Source: Candidatus Omnitrophota bacterium (GTDB taxonomy: Bacteria > Omnitrophota > Gorgyraeia > Pluralincolimonadales > Pluralincolimonadaceae). From it: a stretch of 5,840 nucleotides of DNA. The stretch is from contig JAQTVK010000067.1 in assembly GCA_028706795.1 (NCBI GenBank), positions 1 to 5,840 of the forward strand. Direction: 5' to 3'. Below are positions 1-5,840 of the stretch, one piece after another; position 1 is the stretch's first letter; each line of letters starts with the position of its first letter. The translations under genes and the position numbers were made by a program. The notes beneath the pieces were generated by a model, which did not search any database, was not told the DNA's origin, and saw nothing but the letters and a program-made list of their open reading frames with translations.

Positions 1-1053
1 GCAGAAACAGCTCTCCGCTTTATCCCCTTCTACGCCGATCACGGTCCAGTAGGCCTGGCGGCCTCCTATCCATTCGGGATAATACTTCCTTTCCGAGGGT
101 CTCGCTTTCATTTGGTAGTAACTTTGCGCGTCCAGCCGTTTTTTGATCTGCGGGACGACGTCTTCGTCCTGCACGAGCACTATCGGAGGCTTGGATATCC
201 CGCCGCCGCCCCAATCATCGAATACGCGGAAAGTAAAATTATTCGGCTTGCCCGGCACCAGGTATTTCCCGACCGGTGAGACGGTCAGGGTCTGGTTCAC
301 GCTGCCGGGTATAGCCGAGTTCTTGACCCTGGGCCCGTATCCGGCGACGAACTGGCCGTTGACATACAATTCGTAAGCGTCGTCAACGCCGCCGACCATC
401 AAAGCGGCTTTGCCGTCATTCCAGCTTGCGGGGATCAGGATATCTTTTTTATACCAGGCATACCCGTCGTAATTGGGGAAACCCTGGTCTTCCCAGAACC
501 TCCCCGTCTCTATCTGTGTCCAGTCCTTGGAGGCGTCTGTCCTGAAATCCCATTTGCCCTCGAGCGGGATTATCCCTCCCGCGTCTATTTTGCCGGAATT
601 ATTTACATCGACGCCGGTTATCGAGATCTCGAAGAGCGAATATCCCCATTTTGTGGCCCTCTTCTTAAAGTCCAGTTTTATATACCTTGCCGCGGTCTTC
701 TCGAACGAGACCTCTTCGTTGCCGCCTATTCCCTTATCCTGTTTATAGACGCTCTTCCAGTCTTTACCGTCGGAAGATAAGAGTATCTCATAAGAGGACG
801 CGTAAGCCGTCTCCCAAAACAGCGTCAGGCCGGATATCTCCCTGGCCTCCCCGAGGTCGATCTCAAGCCATTCATTGTCGGAAAATTTGCTGCTCCAACG
901 GGTGGCAATATTGCCGTCGAGGAGGTTCTCAGGGCTTAACGCGGCCTCGGATGAGGAAGCCGTTATCTTTATTTCCGAGGAAAATCCGTCGGAAGGAAAA
1001 AATAAAAGGAAGGCCGCCAATAAAACAACTGTGAGTTTTGTCCTGATAGTCAT
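1..1053 (-). CDS. Secreted discoidin (F5/8 type C) and GH2-like beta-sandwich protein, C-terminus cut by window edge
   Basis: Translating the minus strand from the ATG at 1053 gives 351 codons with no stop, running off the left edge. Residues 1-25 look like a signal peptide: R4 and K6, a hydrophobic core LTVVLLAAFLLFF, and likely cleavage after S25 (G-F-S). Residues about 28-147 match an F5/8 type C/CBM32 domain: NLLDGNIATRWSS, WLEIDLGEAREISGL, YEILLSSDGKDWK, ARYIKLDF. Residues about 163-295 resemble the galactose-binding jelly roll of GH2 enzymes and sialate esterases: LEGKWDFR, GYAWYKKDILIP, DDAYELYVNGQFV, FRVFDDWGGGGI. Residues about 300-351 (including QAYWTVIGVEGDKAE) begin another region I cannot name. 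Inference: an exported protein that binds or processes polysaccharide. Any catalytic domain would lie beyond the edge, so no enzyme activity is claimed. The start follows the preceding stop by 3 bases, with only a weak upstream GGAAG, so expression probably depends on read-through translation. The signal peptide supports this start. Confidence 0.82.
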   Translation of the reverse strand, partial: MTIRTKLTVVLLAAFLLFFPSDGFSSEIKITASSSEAALSPENLLDGNIATRWSSKFSDNEWLEIDLGEAREISGLTLFWETAYASSYEILLSSDGKDWKSVYKQDKGIGGNEEVSFEKTAARYIKLDFKKRATKWGYSLFEISITGVDVNNSGKIDAGGIIPLEGKWDFRTDASKDWTQIETGRFWEDQGFPNYDGYAWYKKDILIPASWNDGKAALMVGGVDDAYELYVNGQFVAGYGPRVKNSAIPGSVNQTLTVSPVGKYLVPGKPNNFTFRVFDDWGGGGISKPPIVLVQDEDVVPQIKKRLDAQSYYQMKARPSERKYYPEWIGGRQAYWTVIGVEGDKAESCFC

Positions 1054-1056
1054 AAT

Positions 1057-2025
1057 TTATACTGCTTCCATAGTTGAAGGCGGCTTGGGAGCGATATTAT
1101 ACGTGACGCTGACCACGCCCGGCACTTCCGCAAGTATGCGGTTTGCCAGCTTTTCCAGCGCGCTGAAAGACAACTGCGTCGGGCGCGCCTGGCGGGCGTC
1201 GATGCTGTCCCAGCAGCGTATCTCTATCTGCTGGCCGAATTCCCTTTTATTGTTGCGCATACCGGTAACGCGGTCATTATGCAGTATGGCCATATATTGG
1301 AACGCCTTGACAGCGGCCAGTTCCTGTTCCAGGATCACGGTCGCCTTTCGCACAAGCGCTATGCGCTCCCTTGTCGCTTCCCCGATCACGCGCGCTGAAA
1401 GCGCCGGCCCGGGAAAAGGCATACGGTTAAAGATAGACACGGGCAACCCGGCCGCTTCGGCTACCTTACGCACCCCGTCTTTCCTCAACTGCACTAACGG
1501 CTCGATGATCTTATATCCGAACGCTTCCTGCGGGTCGATGCCCAGCTGCTCAAAAACGTTATGCTGGCGCTTGATCCCGGCGACAGTCTCGTCGACATCG
1601 GTAAGTATCGTCCCCTGTAAAAGATATTTCGCGCCGCTATTCTTGACCAGGTCGCCGAATACTTTTTTATAAAACGTCTGCGTGATCGCTTCGCGTTTCT
1701 CCTCAGGATCGGCGATGCCCTTAAGCGCGCCGAAAAAAGCATCCTGCGCGTCGACGATCTGCACGTTGACCCCCAACTTTTTAAAGATCGAGACGATCTG
1801 CTGCGGTTCCCCTTCGCGCATGATACCGTTGTCGATAAAATATGTCTTTAGCCTATCCCCCAGCGCCTTATGGCCGAGCATGGTCACCGCAGATGAGTCT
1901 ACCCCTCCGGAAAGCGCGTTGATCGCGATCCCGTTGCCTACGGCCTGCGAGATCTCAGCCGCTTTTTCCTCGATAAATTTTTTCGCATCCAATTCATTCG
2001 CGGTTATCTCCTTAACTTGCGGCAT
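1057..2025 (-). CDS. guaA: GMP synthase-family ATP-pyrophosphatase subunit (GuaA C-terminal type), stand-alone and divergent
   Basis: The 322-residue protein corresponds to the ATP-pyrophosphatase and dimerisation domains of GMP synthase, without the N-terminal glutaminase domain of the roughly 525-residue bacterial enzyme. It resembles the separate archaeal subunit (GuaAb). In that family the protein adenylates XMP and ammonia displaces AMP to give GMP, in the cytoplasm. Visible motifs: PP-loop LSGGVDSS (38-45), FIDNG (63-67), DPEEKREAI (106-114), LLQGTI (135-140), KRQHNV (152-157), PFPGP (203-207), FQYMAIL (242-248), an arginine in EIRCW (268-272) and KPPSTME near the C-terminus (314-320). 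Oddities: M202 replaces the His usual before PFPGP, PGPGL is PGPAL, the usual MTA segment reads RQA, and the chain ends TMEAV instead of TIEWE. From memory, close relatives are sometimes labelled 'ExsB family'. It could be a true GMP synthase subunit or a paralogue with another substrate. The family is sure, the exact reaction is not. The start is fixed by a strong Shine-Dalgarno. Confidence 0.85.
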   Translation of the reverse strand: MPQVKEITANELDAKKFIEEKAAEISQAVGNGIAINALSGGVDSSAVTMLGHKALGDRLKTYFIDNGIMREGEPQQIVSIFKKLGVNVQIVDAQDAFFGALKGIADPEEKREAITQTFYKKVFGDLVKNSGAKYLLQGTILTDVDETVAGIKRQHNVFEQLGIDPQEAFGYKIIEPLVQLRKDGVRKVAEAAGLPVSIFNRMPFPGPALSARVIGEATRERIALVRKATVILEQELAAVKAFQYMAILHNDRVTGMRNNKREFGQQIEIRCWDSIDARQARPTQLSFSALEKLANRILAEVPGVVSVTYNIAPKPPSTMEAV

Positions 2026-5000
2026 CTGCCCCTCCTTTTATTAATAATTCATGATATTCCTGCAACGACCTCGGCTGGCTTTGTTTACGTTTTACCGAAT
2101 CTATCCCATCGACCGTCGCCTTGGCCGCGGCGATCGTCGTCACATAAGGGATCTTATACTGGATCGCGAGCATGCGGATGTAGCTGTCGTCGTGGGCGCT
2201 CAACCTTCCGATAGGAGTATTGATGACAAGGCTTATCTCCCTGTTCCTGATCGCGTCGGCAATATTGGGCCTGCCCTCGTGCATCTTCTTGATAGGCGCC
2301 GCCTCCACTCCCTTCTCTTTAAGGAAACGGGCGGTATTTTCGGTGGCGAGTATTTTAAAGCCCATTTGCGATAATTTCGCGGCGATCGGGAAGAGCTCCT
2401 CCTTATCCGCGTCTGCCACCGTGATCAGTACGTTTCCCCCGGTGGGCAATTTTGTCCCGGCGGCTTCCTGCGCCTTAAAGAACGCCAGGCCGAAGTCCTG
2501 GTCGATACCCATTACCTCCCCTGTCGCGCGCATCTCCGGTCCCAATACCGGGTCGACTTCAGGAAACATATTAAAAGGAAATACCGCCTCTTTTACGGAG
2601 ACATACGGGAGTTTCCTGTGAATAAGCTCGGGAAAATCGGTTAATTTTTTTCCTAACATCAAAAGTGTCGCGATGCGCGCCAGCGGTAGGCCGACGGTCT
2701 TGGAGACGACCGGTACGGTGCGCGAGGCACGGGGGTTCGCCTCTAATATATAGACCTTATCTTCGCAGATCGCGAACTGTATATTGATCAGCCCCCTCAC
2801 TTTTAATTCTTTCGCTATCTTCTTTGTCCATTCGTCGATGGTCTTTAGGTGTTCCGGCTTGATAGTGCGCGACGGGATCGAGCAGGCGGAATCCCCCGAA
2901 TGTATCCCGGCATGCTCTATATGCTCCATCACCGCGGCCGTAAAAGTCTCTTGTCCGTCGCAAAGCGCGTCCACTTCGCATTCCGTCGCGTTCTCGAGGA
3001 AGCGGTCGATGAGCATCGGGTGTTCGGGGCTGACCTGGATCGCATCTTTCGCGTATTTTACCAGCATCTGTTCGTCGTAGATCACTTCCATTCCGCGGCC
3101 GCCCAGCACAAAAGAAGGCCTGACCATGACGGGATAGCCGATCTTCTTGGCAACCTTTACCGCTTCTTCCATCGAAAATACCGTCGCGCCGTCCGTCTGC
3201 CGGATCCCAAGCTCGATCATCTTCTGCCTGAACAACTCCCTGTCTTCGGCAAAGGCGATGCTTTTCGTGCTCGTGCCGAGGATCTTTACCCCGTTTTCCT
3301 CGAGTTCGGCGGCAATATTGAGCGGCGTCTGCCCGCCGAACTGCACGATCGCGCCCTCAGGCTTCTCCTTCTCCCAAATTGCCAATACATCCTCGACGGT
3401 CAGCGGCTCGAAATAAAGCTTGTCGGAAGTGTCATAATCGGTGGAAACGGTCTCGGGGTTGCAATTTATCATGATCGTCTCAATGCCTTCATCGCGCAAG
3501 GCAAAAGCGGCATGGACGCAGGTATAATCGAATTCGATCCCTTGTCCTATACGGTTCGGTCCGCCGCCTAAGATAAGGACCTTCTTTTTGCCGGAGACCG
3601 GCACCAAGTCTTTTCCCGCGGTATAAGTGGAATAATAATATGCCGCCTCTTTCACTCCGCTGACCGGCACAGGCTCAAAGCGCGCGTTGCCAATCACCTT
3701 TTTCCTGCGGATCCGCACTTCTTGTTCTTTAACCTTAAATATCTTCGCCAGATATTTATCACCGAAACCCCATTCCTTGGCTTTCTTTAAAGAGCCGTCG
3801 GATAGCCCCGCCCATCCGGACCTCAGCATCTCCTCCTCGAACTCCACCATCTCTTTCATTTCCTTGATAAACCACCTGCCTATGTATGTCAGGCCGTAAA
3901 GCTCTTCCACGCTTATACCTTTCCTTAACGCCTCATACATCAGGAAAATGCGCTCGCTTGAGGGATATGCAAGGCGGGATTTTAATTCCTGTAACGACAA
4001 ATTATGGAAACCCCTGGCGAACCCCAATCCGTGCCTTCCGATCTCCAGGGAACGTATGGATTTTTGGAACGCCTCCTTGAAATTCTTGGCGATGCTCATC
4101 ACTTCGCCTACTGCTTTCATCTGCGTCCCCAGTACATCCCTCGCCTGGCGGAATTTCTCGAAAGCCCAACGGGCAAATTTGATGACCACATATTCGCCCC
4201 ACGGCTCGTATTTTTCCAGCGTGCCCTTCCTCCAGTATGGTATCTCATCGAGGTTAAGGCCTGCGGCTAATTTCGTGGATACGCGCGCGATGGGAAAACC
4301 CGTCGCCTTGGAAGCAAGGGCCGAAGAGCGCGAGGTGCGCGGGTTGATCTCGATGACCACCAGCCGGTCATCTTTCAAGTTATGCGCGAATTGTATGTTC
4401 GTGCCGCCCACTACCCCGATCGCATCGACTATCCTGTAGGAAAAATCCTGCATCCTCTTCTGGAGGTCCTGCGGGACGGTCATCATGGGCGCGACGCAAA
4501 AACTGTCACCGGTATGCACGCCCATCGCGTCTATATTCTCAATGAAACAGACAGTGATCTTTTGGTCCTTCTCGTCGCGCACGACTTCCAGTTCCAGTTC
4601 TTCCCATCCGATAACCGCTTCCTCGATCAAGACCTGGTGTATAAGGCTCGCGTTCAGGCCGCGGCGGGATAGGGTACGCAACTCTTCTTCGTTATAGGCG
4701 ATGCCGCCGCCTGTGCCGCCCAATGTGTATGCCGGGCGCACGACGACCGGATACCCCAATTTCTGCGCGATCTTTAATGCCTCTTCCTCTGAAAGGCAGA
4801 TCTCGGAAGCCGGCACCGGGATACCCAGCTTCTTCATCGTATCCTTGAACGCCTCACGGTCTTCCCCGCGCTCGATGGCATCGGCCTTTACGCCGATTAT
4901 CTTAACATTATACTTATCCAGGACCCCGGCCTTATTCAACGCGGAAGACAGGTTAAGTCCGGTCTGTCCGCCTAAATTCGGCAGCAGCGCATCAGGCCTC

Positions 5001-5242
5001 TCCTTGGCAATTATCTTGGTCAGGCTTTCGACGGTCAAAGGCTCGATATAAGTGTGGTCGGCCATCCCGGGATCGGTCATTATCGTGGCGGGGTTTGAAT
5101 TTACAAGGACGATCTCATAACCTTCTTCGCGCAGCGCCTTACACGCCTGTGTCCCGGAATAGTCGAATTCGCAGGCCTGGCCGATGATTATGGGTCCGGA
5201 GCCGATGATCAACACTTTTCTGATGTCTTTGCGTCTTGGCAC
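2012..5242 (-). CDS. carB: Carbamoyl phosphate synthetase large subunit
   Basis: CarB makes carbamoyl phosphate from bicarbonate, ammonia and two ATP for pyrimidine and arginine synthesis. It normally receives ammonia from glutamine through CarA. The 1076 residues match the usual length (E. coli about 1073). Order: carboxyphosphate half about 1-400 (GSGPIIIGQACEFDYSG at 14-30, RPAYTLGGTGGG at 169-180, EINPRTSRSSALASK at 298-312); oligomerisation region about 400-550; carbamoyl phosphate half about 554-930 (LGGGPNRIGQGIEFDY at 558-573, RPSFVLGGRGME at 708-719, EANPRASRTVPVVSK at 834-848); MGS-like allosteric domain about 937-1076, with KKMHEGRPN (985-993) and INTP (1007-1010). R129, R169, E215 and H243 occur at the same positions as in E. 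coli, and the ATP-grasp Glu and Asn residues are present in both halves. The allosteric domain looks intact, so nucleotide control is plausible. The start is GTG: GGAG lies 9 bases upstream, and no other ATG, GTG or TTG occurs in frame before the TAG at 5299-5297. carA is not adjacent. Confidence 0.98.
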   Translation of the reverse strand: MPRRKDIRKVLIIGSGPIIIGQACEFDYSGTQACKALREEGYEIVLVNSNPATIMTDPGMADHTYIEPLTVESLTKIIAKERPDALLPNLGGQTGLNLSSALNKAGVLDKYNVKIIGVKADAIERGEDREAFKDTMKKLGIPVPASEICLSEEEALKIAQKLGYPVVVRPAYTLGGTGGGIAYNEEELRTLSRRGLNASLIHQVLIEEAVIGWEELELEVVRDEKDQKITVCFIENIDAMGVHTGDSFCVAPMMTVPQDLQKRMQDFSYRIVDAIGVVGGTNIQFAHNLKDDRLVVIEINPRTSRSSALASKATGFPIARVSTKLAAGLNLDEIPYWRKGTLEKYEPWGEYVVIKFARWAFEKFRQARDVLGTQMKAVGEVMSIAKNFKEAFQKSIRSLEIGRHGLGFARGFHNLSLQELKSRLAYPSSERIFLMYEALRKGISVEELYGLTYIGRWFIKEMKEMVEFEEEMLRSGWAGLSDGSLKKAKEWGFGDKYLAKIFKVKEQEVRIRRKKVIGNARFEPVPVSGVKEAAYYYSTYTAGKDLVPVSGKKKVLILGGGPNRIGQGIEFDYTCVHAAFALRDEGIETIMINCNPETVSTDYDTSDKLYFEPLTVEDVLAIWEKEKPEGAIVQFGGQTPLNIAAELEENGVKILGTSTKSIAFAEDRELFRQKMIELGIRQTDGATVFSMEEAVKVAKKIGYPVMVRPSFVLGGRGMEVIYDEQMLVKYAKDAIQVSPEHPMLIDRFLENATECEVDALCDGQETFTAAVMEHIEHAGIHSGDSACSIPSRTIKPEHLKTIDEWTKKIAKELKVRGLINIQFAICEDKVYILEANPRASRTVPVVSKTVGLPLARIATLLMLGKKLTDFPELIHRKLPYVSVKEAVFPFNMFPEVDPVLGPEMRATGEVMGIDQDFGLAFFKAQEAAGTKLPTGGNVLITVADADKEELFPIAAKLSQMGFKILATENTARFLKEKGVEAAPIKKMHEGRPNIADAIRNREISLVINTPIGRLSAHDDSYIRMLAIQYKIPYVTTIAAAKATVDGIDSVKRKQSQPRSLQEYHELLIKGGADAAS
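2031..2037 (-). promoter_or_regulatory. Strong ribosome binding site of the GuaA-like gene, inside carB
   Basis: The minus strand reads AAGGAGG five bases before the ATG at 2025. It lies within the last codons of carB, whose TAA stop is at 2014-2012. It fixes the start of the GuaA-like gene and gives a 14-base overlap with carB, a layout typical of translationally coupled genes. Confidence 0.85.
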
Positions 5243-5251
5243 GCTAACATT

Positions 5252-5255
5252 CTCC
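5252..5255 (-). promoter_or_regulatory. Ribosome binding site deciding the GTG start of carB
   Basis: The minus strand reads GGAG nine bases before GTG at 5242. An ATG at 5250-5248 is closer to this site but is out of frame with carB, so the GTG is preferred. The CarB N-terminus encoded from it (MPRRKDIRKVLIIGSGP) has the normal family length before the first glycine motif. Confidence 0.7.
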
Positions 5256-5276
5256 GTTGGGTGGGTAATTAGTAGT

Positions 5277-5305
5277 ATTATAAAGACAAAGACCTTCTAT
5301 TTCAA
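5277..5305 (-). promoter_or_regulatory. Predicted sigma70-type promoter of the carB operon
   Basis: The minus strand carries TTGAAA (5305-5300; consensus TTGACA, 5 of 6), a 17-base spacer (5299-5283) and a perfect TATAAT (5282-5277). It sits in the 97-base gap between the helicase stop and the carB start. Transcription would begin near 5270, giving a leader of only about 28 bases. That is too short for a PyrR attenuator or a riboswitch, so any control here would be by a repressor or activator or by sensing nucleotides at initiation. No clear terminator hairpin with a T-run was seen after the helicase stop, so some read-through from the helicase is possible. Prediction from sequence only. Confidence 0.72.
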
Positions 5306-5339
5306 GAATTTTTGGATGGTTGATTTATTTTTCCGGCGA

Positions 5340-5840
5340 TTACCTGCGGCGGCCGCGGCGTCTCGGAGCGAAATGATACGATTTCCCCAGGCCCGGAGAT
5401 TTGTCAAACTGCTCCTGCGGGATCTCCGGATGCTTCGCGATAGGAAGCGGGACCCTGATGAGCTTTTCGATGCTACGCACATCACTGCTTTGGTCCGGCG
5501 TGGCGAATGAGATCGCGTGCCCTTTATGTCCGGCCCGTCCCGTGCGGCCGATGCGGTGCACGTAGTTTTGCGCGTCATCCGGCAGGTCATAATTAAGCAC
5601 GAGCTCGATCCCGGTCACGTCTATTCCCCGGGCAGCTATATCGGTAGCGACGAGCACCTTGTATTTGCCCGATTTGAAACCGCTGAGCGCCTCGCGGCGC
5701 TGGCCAAGGGAACGGTCTGAATGTATCTCGGCCGCGCTGTGCCCCATATCCCTTATTGAGTGCGTTATCTTCCTCGCGTTATGCTTGGTGCGGGAAAATA
5801 ACAGTACCGCGCCGTGGTATTGGGCGAGCAGTTTACGGAG
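5340..5840 (-). CDS. DEAD-box ATP-dependent RNA helicase, C-terminal part (RhlE-like), N-terminus cut by window edge
   Basis: The frame is open from the right edge to the TAA at 5342-5340 and encodes 166 residues. This is the second RecA-like domain of a DEAD-box helicase, which unwinds short RNA duplexes and remodels RNA-protein complexes (ribosome assembly, RNA decay, cold adaptation) using ATP. Visible motifs, numbered in the fragment: motif IV-like VLLFSRTKH (12-20), IHSDRSLGQRREAL (39-52), motif V VLVATDIAARGIDV (62-75), VLNYDLPDDAQNYVHR (81-96) and motif VI HRIGRTGRAG (95-104). The tail after the core is short and ends in an arginine-rich stretch (PRRRGRRR, 159-166), as in RhlE-type proteins, and probably helps RNA binding. 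The DEAD box itself lies outside the window. The subfamily name is tentative because the first domain cannot be read, so no symbol is given. The promoter after it suggests it is transcribed separately from carB. Confidence 0.93.
   Translation of the reverse strand, partial: LRKLLAQYHGAVLLFSRTKHNARKITHSIRDMGHSAAEIHSDRSLGQRREALSGFKSGKYKVLVATDIAARGIDVTGIELVLNYDLPDDAQNYVHRIGRTGRAGHKGHAISFATPDQSSDVRSIEKLIRVPLPIAKHPEIPQEQFDKSPGLGKSYHFAPRRRGRRR

Noticed and set aside
875..1672. A 265-codon open frame on the plus strand
   Set aside because: It runs antisense across the junction of the GuaA-like and discoidin genes, both supported by clear homology motifs. The protein is serine-rich and low in complexity, as expected for a shadow frame.
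2849..3571. A 240-codon open frame on the plus strand
   Set aside because: It lies entirely antisense to the well-conserved second half of carB, its translation shows no recognisable domain, and long antisense frames are common opposite carB.
3948..4439. A 163-codon open frame on the plus strand
   Set aside because: It is antisense to the first half of carB and has no recognisable motif.
5248..5250. ATG upstream of carB as an alternative start
   Set aside because: It is out of frame with carB (8 bases from the GTG) and would not produce the CarB N-terminus.
5291..5345. Possible terminator after the helicase gene
   Set aside because: Only a 4-base stem (TTCT/AGAA) around the -35 region can be drawn. 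There is no GC-rich hairpin followed by a T-run on the minus strand.
5345..5360. GC-rich palindromic run containing GCGGCCGC
   Set aside because: It falls within the arginine-rich C-terminal codons of the helicase and is explained by CGC/CGG arginine codons and chance symmetry.
5297..5590. A 97-codon minus-strand frame overlapping the end of the helicase
   Set aside because: It is an arginine- and serine-rich shifted frame of the helicase. The helicase frame carries motifs V and VI in the same bases.

Overview
The window is a dense bacterial segment with every supported gene on the minus strand, so it reads from right to left. In transcription order it holds the 3' end of a DEAD-box RNA helicase gene (RhlE-like), a complete carB (large subunit of carbamoyl phosphate synthetase), a complete stand-alone ATP-pyrophosphatase of the GMP synthase (GuaA) family, and the 5' part of a gene for a secreted protein with a discoidin (F5/8 type C) domain followed by a GH2-like beta-sandwich. 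No tRNA, rRNA, CRISPR array, insertion sequence or phage gene was seen.

Layout. 5840-5340 is the helicase, cut by the right edge. 5339-5243 is a 97-base AT-rich gap, the only sizeable intergenic space. It carries a near-consensus sigma70-type promoter and the ribosome binding site of carB. 5242-2012 is carB, which starts at GTG. 2025-1057 is the GuaA-like gene, which overlaps the end of carB by 14 bases and has a strong Shine-Dalgarno inside the last carB codons. 1053-1 is the discoidin gene, which starts 3 bases after the preceding stop and runs off the left edge. The last three genes look like one transcription unit.

How the genes fit together. CarB makes carbamoyl phosphate for pyrimidines and arginine. 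The GuaA family adenylates XMP and aminates it to GMP. Both enzymes normally receive ammonia from a glutamine amidotransferase (CarA; the GuaA N-terminal domain or a separate GuaAa), and no such partner is in the window. The GuaA-like protein keeps the PP-loop and most substrate-site motifs but differs from classical GMP synthases at several normally conserved positions. Its role is therefore less certain than its family. The secreted discoidin protein has no evident link to nucleotide synthesis and may only share the transcript.

Organism. Clear Shine-Dalgarno sites, a sigma70-like promoter and bacterial CarB and RhlE-type sequences indicate a bacterium. The divergent stand-alone GuaA-like protein and the secreted discoidin/GH2-like protein give me the impression of an uncultured lineage such as Omnitrophota, but this rests on memory of protein style and is weak. 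I see no convincing new multi-gene system. The best leads are the divergent GuaA-like protein and its coupling to carB and to a secreted carbohydrate-binding-type protein.
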